Source of the DNA: Maylandia zebra
Lineage: Eukaryota; Chordata; Actinopteri; Cichliformes; Cichlidae
Length of the DNA stretch: 64,000 nucleotides
Direction: 5' to 3'
NCBI RefSeq assembly: GCF_041146795.1
Contig: NC_135187.1
Location: forward strand, 22,203,056 to 22,267,055
Shown: piece by piece, positions 1 to 18,999 of the stretch
Numbering within the stretch: the first letter of the stretch is position 1
How the letters are laid out: every line of letters begins with the position of its first letter
The notes under the pieces: model-generated
The model's input: the letters and a program-made list of their open reading frames with translations, nothing else
What the model was told of the DNA's origin: nothing
Databases searched by the model: none
Made by a program: the position numbers and the translations under genes

Positions 1-190
1 TAGTTGTAAAAGATGGAAGTAGCTACTGTGACCTCACCGACTGGTTAGCGAAGGGTTGTTGTGAAGCCCCAAGCTTCAAGAGCAGTTTCACCATTGCTAT
101 GTGCTTTTTAAAACTGGACATGAAGTTTGAGGTGGAGGACCTGACTGAGAGACCAAGGGATAATATCTTATCCTAAATCATACCTAGCCA
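1..190. repeat. Dispersed fish repeat fragment
   Basis: The stretch starting with a 'gatggaagtagctactgtgac' type motif resembles a common, high-copy fish interspersed repeat. No coding potential is visible. The family name is not certain. Confidence 0.3.
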
Positions 191-379
191 TACTTTACTC
201 TAAATGTGGATTACATAATGGTTAAGGTAATTAACTCATTAGGAAGTGTCTACTGAGATAAATCAGGTAAGTAGTGGCGTCATTTTTTGGAGAGGGTCAA
301 AGTTCAATAGAATTTGGTATCTTTTTGTACCAGAGGAGTCAAGCCCTTTTTGCCATAAGAAAGAAGACAGGTTTAAACC

Positions 380-690
380 CATCCATGTAGATTAGAATAT
401 CTTTATTGCCACTATTACATGCAACAAGTACAGCATAATTAGCCTCAATCTCAACAGTGCAAAGATCACTCACATCATAAAAACGACATAAAACTGTATA
501 AGAGATAAAAGTAAATACAAAAGTCAAAAGCAGCCTTCCTCCATTCTCACAACCCCTTCTTGCACAAAACACGTGTGGCCATTGCAGCATCTAATGCCTG
601 TATAGAACTGGGATAAAAGCTGTTATTCAGTCTGTTTCTGCTTGTTTTACTTGTTCAGTACTGTCTACCTGATGGTAACAGTTCTGACAG
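380..690 (-). mobile_element. Degenerate LINE 3' fragment
   Basis: The text resembles the LINE tail at about 35.09-35.77 kb in this window: both carry 'taaaagctgttattcagt' or 'taaaaactgtttttgagt' followed by a 'ctg(c)ca/tgatggtaac' block in the same order. That suggests two diverged copies of one non-LTR family, both antisense to the numbering. Only the 3' end is present. Confidence 0.35.
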
Positions 691-1044
691 GGTGAGATAG
701 ACCTATTATAGTATTATTAGCCTTTTTTGAGAACATTTACATGATTGATCCCATACATAGATGCCACAGTGTAGAGTAGAAAGTTGATATTTACTAGCTG
801 AAGAAGCTCTGTTACACAATGTTATACTTTAAGATGTTTTTATCTTGTAAAAAACCAACCTTAAGCATTTATAGGCAGTTAACCAGCATAAAATGAAAAT
901 AGGAAAATTGGTGACACCCGGTTTATCTTTGTGCAGAAAAATGAGTGTATATCACAGCTGGTGTGCTGATTAGGTTCTGAAGTCTATCCTTCCACAGTGT
1001 TTTCTCTATTCCTCTCCAGTGTCTACAGGCCAGACTCGAAGCTT

Positions 1045-2395
1045 CTCAAAAGCAATTTAATTCAGTTAAATTCAGTTTTATTTATATAGCGCCAAATCCC
1101 AACAACAGTTCCCTTCAGGCATTTTACATTGTAAGGTAAAGAGCAATACAATAATACAGAGAAAACAGAGACAATCTCAATAATTAGATGAGCCCTTATG
1201 AACAACTGGCAACAGTGGGAAGGAAAAACTCACTTTCAAAAGGAAGAAACTTCTGGCAGAACCAGGCTCAGGGAGGGACAGCCATCTGCCGTGAGTAGTT
1301 GGGAGTGAGGGGAGGAGGACGTTACAAAGACATGGTGTGGAAGAGAGCCAGAGATTAATGATAACTAATGATTACATGCAGAGGGGTGTATAAACACATT
1401 GTGAGTGGAAAGAAAAACAGGTGTTAGGACTGCTGATCCAGCCCTAAAAGCTTTATCAAAAAGGAAAGTTCTAAGCCTAATCTTAAAAGTAGAGAGGGTG
1501 TCTGTCTCCTGAATCCAAACTGAAAGCTGGTTCCACAGACGAAGGGTCTGAAAGCTGAAGGCTCTTCCGCTCCCATTCGACTTTTAAATACCAAACAAAC
1601 CACAAGTAAGCCCGCAGTCTGAGAGTGAAGTGCTCTGTTGGGGTGATACGGTATTATGAGGTCTTTAAGCCAAGCCAACTTTATTTAAAAAGCGCTTTAA
1701 AAACAGTGAGCACTGACCAAAGTGCTGAACAGAACTAAAACAATAAAAACATAAATGCTAAAAATAAAATACAAGTTGAAATAACAGTAACAATATAAAA
1801 AGGCAATGAAATCCAAATGAAATTACCATTCTATACTGGGTTTAAAAGCCAAACTGAAAGGGTGAGTCTTCAGACGAGATTTAAGATATGATGGGGCCTG
1901 ATTATTCGAGACCTTGTATGTGAGGAGAATGATTTTAAATCTGATTCTGGGTGTAACAGGGGAGCCAGTAAAGAGAAACCAGTATAGGAGAAATATACTC
2001 TCACTTTCTTGTTGCTTTCAATACTCTTGTTCAGCTGGAGGCTTTCCAGGGAGTTTTAGGACAGCCTGATAATAATGAATTACAGTAGTCCAGCCTAGAA
2101 GTTTTAAATGCATTAACTAGTTTTTCAGCATCACTCTGAGACAGGATATTTTTAATTCTAGAGATATTTTATAAATGGAACTAAGCAGTCCTACGTATTT
2201 GTTTAATACGCGCAATGAAGGACATATCCTGGTCAAAAACAAATCCAAGATTCCTCACAGTGTTACTGGAGGCCAAGATAATGCCATTCAGAGTAAGCAT
2301 CCGGTTCAACATTATATTTCTAAGATTTATACGGCAAAGTACAATAACCTTAGTTTCTATATTTAGAAGCAGGAAATCAGAGGTCATCCAGGCTG
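1045..2395 (-). mobile_element. 5'-truncated, degenerate L2-like LINE, with a second LINE/SINE tail nested in it
   Basis: On the minus strand 2387-2181 encodes reverse-transcriptase-like text (LTLNGIILASSNTVRNLGFV, then DQDMSF). Positions 1678-1424 encode a broken C-terminal region (motifs RALHSQTAGLLVV, TPSLLLRLGLELSFL). The 3' end at about 1075-1100 carries the widespread fish LINE tail 'tttatttatatagcgcca'. Stops and shifts break the frame. At about 1676-1890 a different tail ('tttatttaaaaagcgcttta') interrupts the alignment, which implies a nested second insertion. The family resembles the fish L2/CR1 group; the exact clade is uncertain. Confidence 0.65.
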
Positions 2396-2473
2396 AATCA
2401 AAATTCCATAAAATGTATATTTTTTGTTTTTATTTTAAATGTTCTTTTTCTTCTGATGCCCACTTATTAACAG

Positions 2474-2997
2474 GTGTGGGTCGACTGGCTCCTCCTCCTG
2501 CTCCCCCCGCCCGTTCCCCCACCACAGAGTTGTCCACCCGCATTCCTCCTCCTCCACCTCCTCCCATGCCCCCATCCAGTCTCAGGAATGGACATCTTCA
2601 GAGCTTAGGTAAGATTTTAAAAGGATTTTTATTGTTCAAATGTATAACTTTTATGTAAACTTTGAAAGTTACTTTTTGCTGCTCAGCAGAAGGACATTGT
2701 TTTTTTTTTTAAAAGGGTAGAAACTTCTAATCTGCATCTTCTTTACTCCAGCGGATGACTTTGAATCAAAGTTCCAGTTCCACCCTGTAGAAGACTTACC
2801 CCCACCCGATGAATTCAAGCCTTTCCCACGGATCTACCCCAGCAAAGAAAACAGTGGTAGCCACAAAGCAAAGTTACTACTCCTCAGCTTTTCTTTTCTC
2901 AGCACTGTAGTCTCATCTGCTGAGCTCTGTTTTTCTTCCTCCTTGTTCTTTTACAGTGAACCCCAAACCACCAGGGATCAGGACACACCTCCGATGA
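2474..2997 (+). CDS. wipf3: WAS/WASL-interacting protein family member, WIPF3-like, last three coding exons (5' partial)
   Basis: Three exons are visible: 2474-2608, 2752-2856 and 2957-2997, each with AG/GT borders and compatible phases, ending at TGA 2995-2997. The first encodes a proline-rich stretch (RIPPPPPPPMPP). The second encodes the family's C-terminal WASP-binding motif (DDFESKFQFHPVEDLPPPDE, then FKPFPRIYPS). The last encodes a short basic tail (KPPGIRTHLR). WIP-family proteins bind the WH1 domain of WASP/N-WASP through this C-terminus and control actin polymerisation. Upstream exons lie outside the window. WIPF3 is preferred over WIPF1 and WIPF2 because of the DDFESKF wording and because FKBP14 lies next door, as on human 7p14. 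The paralogue assignment is less sure than the family. Confidence 0.78.
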
Positions 2998-3608
2998 GTC
3001 ATGATCTCAGCACCGTGACACGCAACAAAAAAAGGACAAATCTCAGTATTCCTTCTCCTTCTTACGAGTCCTCACAGTTAAACTGACATTACTGCCATGG
3101 ACTTGCATGGATAGAGGCTTTGTGTGTGTGTGTTGTTGTGTTTGGTGCATTTGTGTGTGTGCGTGTGGTTGTGCATTTTCAAAGCATCAAAACAAGGACC
3201 CGTCTTATTCTGACTATGTGACCTCTGACCTTTTCAAGTACAGAATGTTTTGTGTGCGTGAGAGGAGAAGCACTCGCCCTGCTTGTGCTCATAAGCTCCA
3301 TTCAGACTCTACACACAGGCTAGAAGAACAGGGTCTTCCATTAATTATCGCTAACATGACTCTTGACAGTTTGTAATATGTTAACCATCATCTCTGTGCA
3401 CTTGTAGTTGTAAAATTTGCTTTCAAGCAGGCAGTTTTTGTGACTACGTTGCTAAAGACAAGCAAACATACCTCAGTCTCAGCTCTTGCCTTGGTGGCAG
3501 CAATTGGGTAACTAGGTGTACCATTTTCTTGCCCCTCATGTATTAACCAACACTAACACATGGGAGGACAGTGCCACCTGTTGGTTTGATCTGTCACCAA
3601 CAAATAAA
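2998..3608 (+). other. WIPF3-like 3' untranslated region with candidate poly(A) signal
   Basis: Non-coding sequence follows the stop codon. An AATAAA hexamer lies at 3603-3608, the first good plus-strand signal. A short GT-rich tract is at 3119-3170. The transcript end is inferred. Confidence 0.45.
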
Positions 3609-4153
3609 CCAAAGCAACTAAAAAGTTTACACAGATACTTTACTTAAAAAAAAACAACTAATAAATGTATCTGCCTTAAACAGTGGTCCTTTTTTGAGTT
3701 GAGGCTCTTGATCCATTCAAACAATCCCAAAGCTGCACAAACAGGGCTGTAAACATGTGTGTGTTATCTCAAAAACCCCATTAAAACAACAGGTAAAGTT
3801 CTCCTGTGGTTTTGAGTTATTCTTCATTGTGTCACAACATTAATTCAGTCTTCCCAAGTTTGCCCAAAATTTATTTACATTTATAAAAAAGAGCAAAAAA
3901 CATTAACCTGATATTTCACGACAGTTTTCACACAGATATTTAGACTTGTGAAAATATCTAACTTTGGTCCCAAAAAGGATTTTCATAAACAAATCACAAA
4001 ATTAAAAAACAATCTGCAACTAAACTTAACCACACACAGCGTCACGCAACACAGACTTAAAGCTTCTGTAAAACTGAAACAGACAAAAATAACCTCAAAG
4101 AGTCTCTGACAAGGATTTCCACCACGAAACACAAACCAGCGCTTCATGGGACT

Positions 4154-7100
4154 TCACAGTTCATCGTGTTTGTAAGTGAACTCTCTAGAGGATATAAAAC
4201 CGTCCTTGTTCTCATCCTCTTTGGCAAAGATATCCTCCGCCATGTTCTCGTGTAGAGTGTCGTTGGGAGGGTAGCCGTGACGCTCAAACTCCTTCCTTAG
4301 ATACTCTTTCACCTGGCAGACATGAAAAGAACAGGATGACTGGGACTTAAGTACAAACATAATAAAATGAATTAGAAATCACACTTTTTCCTCTTTGTAC
4401 AGAAAGTAAAGTCTAGAGTGACATGGGATATGTAACCGATCCATGTAACTTCATATGTGTTTTCAATGGTTATCTTCACCTCATGCTTGGAGAGCTTCCA
4501 GTCATCGTTGAGGTCCATTTCCTGAAAGGACTCATGTGACCTAGGTCCATTTCTGATCTGTAGCACCTCGATGATAAAGGTAAGCGTGCTTTCAGGTGGA
4601 ATCTTACCTGAATACAGAGAACAGGAGGGTAATGGGCAGAGATGTCAGTTCAAACTGAAATTGAATATTGCCAAAACTTCCAGTAAGCATCCAGGAAGTT
4701 TTCTTCCGTTGAAGAACACAGATGGTAAAAAGGAATAAAAAGCAAATCTATTGCTGTGAATCTGTTGGCATTAGAAAGGTTAGTTAGAAACAGAAGAGAC
4801 AGATGTTATGGGTTAGAGTGGTTTGTGCTTACCGGACAAAAAAAGCACAGTATTGTTCACATGCTCCACGTAGAGAATAAGTGGACTAATGTCACTGAAT
4901 GAAACCTTCATTCAGAGACATTGAATGAATTCATTCCTAGAAAGCAATTAAAAAGAACAAGAAAGACAAGTATAATAAGATGCGTGCATAATAATGTCAC
5001 ACTGTGAGAATTGGAGACACCAAGAAGACCGTGTCATAAAACATGCAGTGAAACTTCTTAGATATGGATGAAGCTTCTGTACCTTTTCCTTCCTTCCCAT
5101 AGGCCAGTTCTGGAGGTATGACCAGTTTTCTCTTCTCTCCTGAGCACATGTTTTGCAGGCCTTTATCCCAGCCTTTGATTGCTTCTCTGATGCCCAGAGT
5201 GAACCAGATTGGCTGCTTGTCACCGCTGACTCGACTGGTCAACAAACACAGGTGTCGAAAGAGTGAAAAGTTGAGATGTAGAGAAGGTCTGAGGTGTCAT
5301 CAAAGGTCAAGGAAATTATGATGCTTTTCTCAGAGTTATAATGATTCCTGCTGATATGAATTCTCCAATCAGACAGTTTTTCTACTGCAGGCTCTATGTG
5401 ATTTCAAAGACTGTGGACCTAGCCAACCCCACTGAGAGAACATTAACAAATCGACAAGCTCCATCTCAGAAGATATCAAGTGAACACTATCTTTCCAGCT
5501 GGAACTGTATGCTGCTTTAAGAACAATAAACCTTGATCACCAGTGACCCGAAAGAACTGCTTGTTAAAAAAAAAAAAAAAGACGCCTTCATGTCTGGAGA
5601 AAAGGAACTGAGGAGAGTGCAGCATGAAGGGCATTCTGCAGCCTCCTCCTTCAGTAAACACCCTCATCACCTTCAATGAGTTCTCCACTTATTCTTCATT
5701 AAAACCACATCCACCCCACATCTGAGGAACCACCCCTGCTTGTTTGTCTTCTGGCCTGGTTAGAAGACAGCTGGAGAAACTACACACTACAGCAAGGACG
5801 CAGACCCTGATGGCATCAGTGCGAGGTTCTGAAGACCTGTGTTAGCCTTGTGTCTGTGTTCCTGAGTCACTTTTACCACCTGAGTCTAAAGCAAGAGAAA
5901 ATAGCTGTATTATTGCGTCATAAAAAAATATCTGTCTGGCAGAGAGTCATCTGGCAGTCGATGTTATTATTTATGGGATAAATAAAGTATTTTTCATTAA
6001 TTCAAGAAGAGGGATATTATTTTTCCACCCACCCAGTGTCAAAACCTTACATTTGTGAGGTCCAGCCAATATGAAGACTAAAGCTGCTTGTTGTCAGCAT
6101 TGGATGCACGAGAGGTAGGGCTGTGCGATATGACCAAAATCTCATATCCCAATATAAGAGTTCTATCGTCCCGATAACGATATAAATCACAAAAATGTAA
6201 CAATTTCTGTAAATTCTGTGAATCTCGGGCAGCTCGTCTTGCGGGAAGTGTTTCCAGCTGCGCGTCCTTTACCCGGAGTCAAGTGTTTTAACCGATGCAT
6301 GAAACTATACATTTTTAGACATAAGTTGTAAAGGCCGCCGTTTTCTTTGTGAGTATTTATTTGAGTCTAAGGTTTATTTTTTAGCACCTGGCGGCTCCTT
6401 TTTAATTCTCATCCGTTAATAATCTGCTCTTTCACGTGATTCTGTTTATTTTGAAAAGTCTCAACAGGATCTTAAGCTTTATTGTGAAAGGTTTATGTGG
6501 AACATAAACAAGCGGACACGCGATGGTTTTACCGTAGTTGTTGCTAACCACAACGCATAAAAACAGGCACTTGTCCGTCTGTAGTGTGGTTATATAAAAT
6601 ATAAGAGAAAGAGAGAACTTGAAGAAATTAATATAGCCACTACAGTGATCATCAAAACAATGAAAAAATATTGCCGTAAACAGTTTATTTTGCGACACCA
6701 CGAAACAAACGATAGCGTAAAATGAAACATACTTTTTTATATCGTCATCCGATATATATTGTTATATATTTCTCTAGTAAATGAAAAACATCTGTTGCCA
6801 CGACTCTTTGGGCATTAATTGTAAGAAAGAAATGTGTACAATTATAAAAAATGTTCTGCTAGCTCATTGCCCAGACAGTCCTGTAATTATAAAACAGAAG
6901 AATTTGTTAGTTCACAGAAAATCTACTTTACAATAATATTATTAATTTACATTATTATTATTTAATTTTATTTTTAAACTGTTAATTTGGTGTAATACAA
7001 CTGTCCATGGGGGAGGTCTTTACTCTAAAACTTAAAATACAGTTAAAAGTCCAAAATTGATCCTAATCACATTTTCCAAAGCTCGCACTGGAGTCTTGGC

Positions 7101-8041
7101 TGGGCCCATTTTTGGCCATGGACCTAATGTTTGACACTCTTGCACTAAAGCAGGGACGTCAAACTCATTTTACATCGTGGGCCACATACAGGCCACTTCA
7201 CTGGTCCAGCCCACCAGTGAAACTCCCCTTTCTGTCTGTGTAAAGAAGTTAAACTACACATTGAATCGTTCACATGTCTTAGTATAAGGAAAAGAAGCAA
7301 TTTTTAATAGTATGACTCAGTTTTTCTACATGATAAGGAAATTCTGCTGTAGTTCATGGAAGAAATCAGTCAGCATGACTCTTTGGCCATGAAATTACAG
7401 AAAAAGTTCTGGTTGCTAGTAGCTTACCATGTAATTTTAAAAAAAAAAAGTTTTTGCTCATTTTAGTGAAAAGACTGAAAATTTTGTGTCATATAATTTG
7501 ACTATCTATTACTTAATAACTTTGGTGTGGTATGAATGGCCCTGGGGGAAGTCTTTGGCAGTAGTTAAAAGTTTTACAGCTATGTGTTCAGTGGACCAGA
7601 TTGGAGTCTTTGCCCGGCCTATTTTGGCCCACGGGCCTCATGTTTGACATAACATTTAACTTTGTATCCCTTGCAGATAAATGCTAACATCGACATTCGA
7701 GAGTTTTAAATCTATAAAAGCTGTTTATGAAACCAGGGTGACGTCACTGCATCTCTCCTTCAGCCAGCTCCTTCATTGCTTCCTTGACAGAGTTGCATCA
7801 TCATATTTGAGCGTTATAAGCCTCGCGTTAGCCATGAAACAAACCTGGAGAAAAACATGGTGCCATTCTCAAAGTATCCGTCATGATGCACCAGCAGAAT
7901 GTCTCCATACTTGGACTTTCGGTGACAGAGGAAAGGTCTGTGCAGAACTTCTATCGTCACTTCAGCTTCGGGCAGCTTCCCCCCGCTGCTGACGGACACC
8001 AGCATGAAGGAGCAGAGCCAGCTCAGCACAACCAGCAGCAT
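4154..8041 (-). CDS. fkbp14: Peptidyl-prolyl cis-trans isomerase FKBP14 (FKBP22), four exons, complete
   Basis: Coding exons in transcript order are 8041-7845, 5234-5083, 4607-4480 and 4312-4154. All have GT-AG borders and phases that sum to 636 nt (211 aa), equal to my recollection of the human protein's length. ATG 8041 begins a hydrophobic signal peptide ([15 protein letters not shown]). An upstream in-frame ATG at 8083 would place polar residues ahead of it. Residues about 25-130 form the FKBP domain ([34 protein letters not shown]). Two EF-hands follow ([12 protein letters not shown] and [12 protein letters not shown]), then the HDEL retrieval signal. The family folds collagens in the ER lumen; human mutations cause a kyphoscoliotic Ehlers-Danlos syndrome. 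Intron 1 (5235-7844) is long and full of repeats. A minus-strand poly(A) hexamer candidate is at 3870-3875. Confidence 0.95.
5755..6000 (+). mobile_element. Small LINE reverse-transcriptase remnant in FKBP14 intron 1
   Basis: Around 5795-5880 the plus strand recalls a non-LTR reverse-transcriptase block ([12 protein letters not shown] type), with frameshifts. A 'gataaataaagtatt' tail at about 5978-5992 is typical of fish LINE/SINE ends. The assignment is weak. Confidence 0.3.
6116..6775. mobile_element. AT-rich MITE-like element in FKBP14 intron 1
   Basis: The left end reads 'gggctgtgcgatatgacc' followed by 'tcatatcccaatata'; the right end reads 'atcgtcatccgatatatatt'. Repeated cgatat/atatcg words near both ends and a non-coding interior fit a hAT-type non-autonomous family common in fish. 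Exact termini and target duplication were not resolved. Confidence 0.5.
6780..7660. repeat. Two degenerate tandem copies of a dispersed repeat
   Basis: Copy one (about 6795-7140) and copy two (about 7370-7655) share ordered blocks: 'gactctttgg', 'ctgggggaagtcttt' or 'atgggggaggtcttt', 'tggagtctt', then 'cctaatgtttgacact' or 'cctcatgtttgacat'. They lie roughly 500 bases apart and probably come from a common fish repeat with a 'gtcaaactcatttta' head (seen at 7158-7172). Confidence 0.5.
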
Positions 8042-9045
8042 GCTGACACAGTCAGCTTTCAGAAGAAACAGCCTGTTGAACAAAGAGCTAAAAAGTTTCT
8101 AACAGACTTGCTGCGGCATGAAAACGTGCAGCTGTTCCTCTACGTGGCAGAGACAAGTCGCTGCAGGAAGTTTTCCTCTGATTGGCTGATCGTTTTTCGG
8201 CAGCCCCACCCACAGACAATCCCCCTCACAACTTTCCTTTGGCAACATCTGAATGAATCTTTATTAGTGTACAGTGCTTCATGAAACGTACAGTCATGCA
8301 GGCAGATTATCAGCTAATTACAGTTTAATGAATGATTTGATGTATCCCCCACATGCTGCTGCAATAATCAAATATGATCCTTTTTTGGATGACATTCATT
8401 TTTTCCCATCTCTTCCATCTGAGTTATTTGGACATTCATTTCTAAAAGGCCTCACTTTGGCTTGGATATTTACAGCATTGGTTAAAGCGGTCTGTCGTGC
8501 ACTAAAAAAACACATTTACATGCAATATGACAGCATTGCACTTCATCAATATACTGCATTTTTTTGTAATATATTGCACAGGAATAAACACACTTACACA
8601 CCCCTGATTTGTATACTACAGTACATATATCTCTATATCTTTTTCATATTAAAAAGTGCTTTATAACACAGATTATTTCTGCATTAACAGTCAGCAAGTC
8701 ATACACAACTATTTCGTATGATACAAACATGAAATCATTAAAATGTTTCCCAACAGTTCTAGTGTCCGTAACAGTGCTGCAGCCGATGAAGTGACACTAG
8801 CAAAGAGCTGTTTTCTGAGGTCAATTAGAGATTACACCTCCCGTGACCTTTCGTGGCTCAGAACAGGCACAAGAGCTTCCCTTAACTACTCTTTCTCAGT
8901 CTGTCGTTTATTTATTAATTAATTAATTTTTTTTTTTTTAAAGTGGTGAGACTTCAGTTGAAATCTGAAGTACAATCCCTTTGATCACAATGATCATCAA
9001 GAGGATTTGCAAAGATCCACTGAGGCTGTTTTCAAACCTCTGAAT
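8042..9045. other. FKBP14 5' flank and COLQ 3' flank
   Basis: About 1 kb separates the FKBP14 start from the COLQ stop, both minus strand. It should hold the FKBP14 promoter and the COLQ 3' UTR. Minus-strand AATAAA-type hexamers appear around 8905-8915. No other gene is visible. Confidence 0.4.
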
Positions 9046-14855
<5,810 letters not shown>

Positions 14856-15930
14856 GCTGCTGGATTACTTTTCCTAAAACGCACACAGGGCAGCCGATTA
14901 TACACACAGTACACTCTATTTCTGTTCCCTGAGCTTACTGCAGTAGTTGGCACCTGTCACTTTTCCTTATTCCCTCTTGAGGGTGTCACTATTTCATCAC
15001 TTCAGTCCACTAAAGCCTCTCTCTCTCTCTCTCCTTATAGCATCATAAACTTGTTGCAGCTCCACACTGCAGCAGATTTAAACACCGCTGTAATTCCAGC
15101 CATGCACCACCACTACCACCATCACCTACCCACCCTCTGTGCCAGAATTAGACAGAGGGGAGGCCACTGCTTGTCAACAATAGTAAGATTCATTCACACA
15201 AACCATTTTAACACGCTCACACTGCATGCGGTCAATGCAGGTCAATAACAGGAGGGAGAGAGAGAAAGAGGGTGGCTTTGCATAAAGATGCTGATAAAGG
15301 CTCACGTGTCACTCCATATCACATCGTCACTGGCGCTCACTTCTTCTTCTCGCAGCCTATTGATTAAACAGTACATGCTGTCGAAACGACACCACAGCCC
15401 TAAACCACTAATAAATGTCATCCCGTGGATTTCATTTGCGCGATCTCTTTACCTTCAGCTCGAAATTGCGCCGCACTTGTTGTAGACACGCCGTCCGGCG
15501 CTCCTTTCGTCTAAATGAGATGCGCGCTGTGCAGTCCCGAGTACTGTGGCTCCTCTGACATTTGTGTAGCCAATCTGGAGAGCTAATAAATCCGATCCAC
15601 TTATCGACCCGCTTCTTCACCGCCGGTCAATAACAACACAATTGCAGCTCAGAGGACCGTTTGTTTTTTCTCTTGGCGCTCCTCAGAGCCCATCAGAGAG
15701 AGAAGCCACTGAGTGGAGCAGACACGGCGGTGTGCTGTTCAGCTCCCAGCGGGCGTGGATCGCGGGACCATTTACTGTTGTGTCATCTGGATCGGGTTCA
15801 GGACAGCTGGCCGCATAACGCAATTTAAGTTTGCGCGTGCCTGCACTGGCCTGGCACGTTCTGCGTCCTCAGTGGTGAGCTCTTTATTGGAGTAATGGCG
15901 CCCTCTGCTGGATACCTTTGTCCGTTTAAT
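14856..15930. other. COLQ 5' flank
   Basis: A minus-strand acceptor-like 'ttttaggaaaag' lies 13-25 bases before the ATG, so a 5' non-coding exon further upstream is likely. The 15430-15860 interval is comparatively CpG-rich and could hold the promoter. No coding gene is seen. Confidence 0.35.
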
Positions 15931-16022
15931 AAAATAAAACAAAACAAAATAAAATAAAATAAAATAAAATAAAATAAAATAAAATAAAATAAAATAAAAT
16001 AAAATAAAATAAAATAAAATAA
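15931..16022. repeat. (AAAAT)n pentanucleotide microsatellite
   Basis: About 18 AAAAT units run through this interval; the first few carry T-to-C changes (AAAAC). Confidence 0.95.
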
Positions 16023-16244
16023 AGTTTCACTAACAGCTGATTGATCGAGCCTATTGGTGATAATTGTTTGTAACGTGGATTTTATCTTTATCTTTTTTAC
16101 CAATTAACACTTTGGTTGTCCGATTAAATTGCACTATTTTGTATATAAAGATGAAAAATAAGACGCAATGCTGCTTCGGATACTGCAGGAAATATGTTAT
16201 GTGTTAATAAAAACTTTTATTTGGATGTTTTTTTTATTTGGATG

Positions 16245-16273
16245 CCAGACACGAGTAAGCAACTCGTGTCTGG
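16245..16273. repeat. Perfect 12-bp inverted repeat with a 5-base loop
   Basis: The arms ccagacacgagt (16245-16256) and actcgtgtctgg (16262-16273) are exact complements around aagca. No T-run or other sign of a defined RNA gene follows. Confidence 0.85.
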
Positions 16274-16329
16274 CTGCACTTCATCCACCCTGCCAGATGT
16301 GAAAGCAAGCTCAAAGATTACAAAGGAAA

Positions 16330-16900
16330 ATAGACAGCTAGACAAATAGGGCCTGGTGCAAGACACTTTACCAGACTTGCAATCTGTTAGAGCAGGTGCC
16401 TGTCTAGTAAGTGGTGGAGCGGGTGGCCAAGATTTTCCATAATGGATAGCAGATAGTTCAATGATCTCCTCACCACCACATCTTCAAAAGTGTCCAATTT
16501 GCAGTCAATCACAGAGCCAGCCTTTGTGATTAGTATATTCAGTCATTTGGTGTCACTAGCTCTGATGCTGCTCCCCCAGTAAGGTACACCGTACTCACCA
16601 CAACTAACTGATAAAAAATCTCTCATTTTTTGCTGCACCCAGTGAAGTATGTAAACTTCCTTAGGAATAGATCCTGATCATCCATTGCCTGTGGGGGTGG
16701 TTGTCTGATCCACATAGTTTGGGAGGAGAAAGGAGAAAAGGGCAAAATCACTGATAGTAATCAGGATGTGCAGTGATAATGAGCAGTGTGTGATGGAGGA
16801 GCCAGCAGAGGACTGCTGGAGGATAGACACCTGCTGGACAAACTTAACTCATTTGCTCTCCCCGCTCACTTTTATCCGTCTGTAATCTTAAACCCAGAGG
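16330..16900. mobile_element. Degenerate LINE fragment
   Basis: The wording 'tctgatgctgctcccccagt' and 'aactgataaaaaatctctca' recalls a common fish non-LTR element near its 3' part. The rest, to about 17.4 kb, has no recognisable content. Confidence 0.4.
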
Positions 16901-17481
16901 ATTCAGGATAGCTGTTGGCTGTTGGTGCAAAGTAATTTGTCCTTCAAAACTATATGCTCTATGAATATATTATTAGTGTCTCAATCTAAAATTTTGTCTG
17001 CTAGAATCCTAGTGCTGTGTGGTGAAGCCAAACATATTAAAAACAAAGCAGTGCTTCAAGAAAATAAATGGCAACCTTAAAAAATCACACCAGCTGTGTT
17101 TTTATGCAAAAATTTAATATAAGATTAACTAAACACTACAAGGTCAAAGTCAATGGTGTTTGGCAAATGTAAAATAGCATGCTAACTCAGTATAAAGAAT
17201 GAGGCCTGTTAAAGTAATCTAAGCACTTTACATTGTTCCTTATTCTCTTATCTTTTTAAAAATACAACAGCAATCTATTTGTTGACCATACTATCCATAA
17301 AAAACACAGAACAGAAACAAAAACAGAAATGAATTCAGTGAAAGTAAAGAGCAGCACTGTAACGATCGAAGTCTGTAACACCCAGTGGTTTGAAAAGATG
17401 ATTAAAAACCTCTTACACAAAGCCTGCCCAAATTGATACATCTAAACAGAAAACACTTATGTGTTAACAGAAAACAAAGTT

Positions 17482-18477
<996 letters not shown>

Positions 18478-18934
18478 TACCAGTGGCTGGGAGGAGACAC
18501 AAGCGAAGTGTGCAACCTGGAATGAGTCACACCCAAACTAGTAACATATGAAGCGAGTGGAAATATACTACACAAATATTTACATGTAACAGTAGCCCAG
18601 AGTCAAAAAAATCACTCACCAACTTCCAGGCTGTTAATGCACAAGTTATGAAATGTGGAACAAGATGTTCTGGGAACAAAAACATGTAAAAAAACAAAAA
18701 AACAAAACAAAAAAAAGAAGTTTAAAAGAAAAAAAAAACTAAAATAGTTATTTAACAGGAAGATTGACTCGCTTTTGCTAAAAAGTCAAAGTGAGAAAAG
18801 ATTTATGCCATCATTTATCCTCCAAAAAGACACATAAAAAACAAATAAATGAACAGTTAATAAACAAAAGGGAAAACTTGCAGATATTGGACTGTGGCTG
18901 AAATACCTCTGGACAGAAGTTCAGTGTTTAGCTT

Positions 18935-18994
18935 CAGCTTCAGCGTTGCGCCGGATAGTTTTTAAGCTCAGAAAGTAAGATCTCAAATTTATAA
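18935..18994 (-). promoter_or_regulatory. Candidate TATA promoter and first non-coding exon of the cytochrome c paralogue
   Basis: On the minus strand TTATAAAT (18987-18994) lies roughly 35-45 bases before the sequence ACTATCCGGCGC. A donor-like CCAGAG|GTATTT follows at about 18910. This arrangement fits a TATA box, a short untranslated exon and then the intron that ends just before the ATG at 18477. It is inferred only. Confidence 0.4.
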
Positions 18995-18999
18995 TGGGG

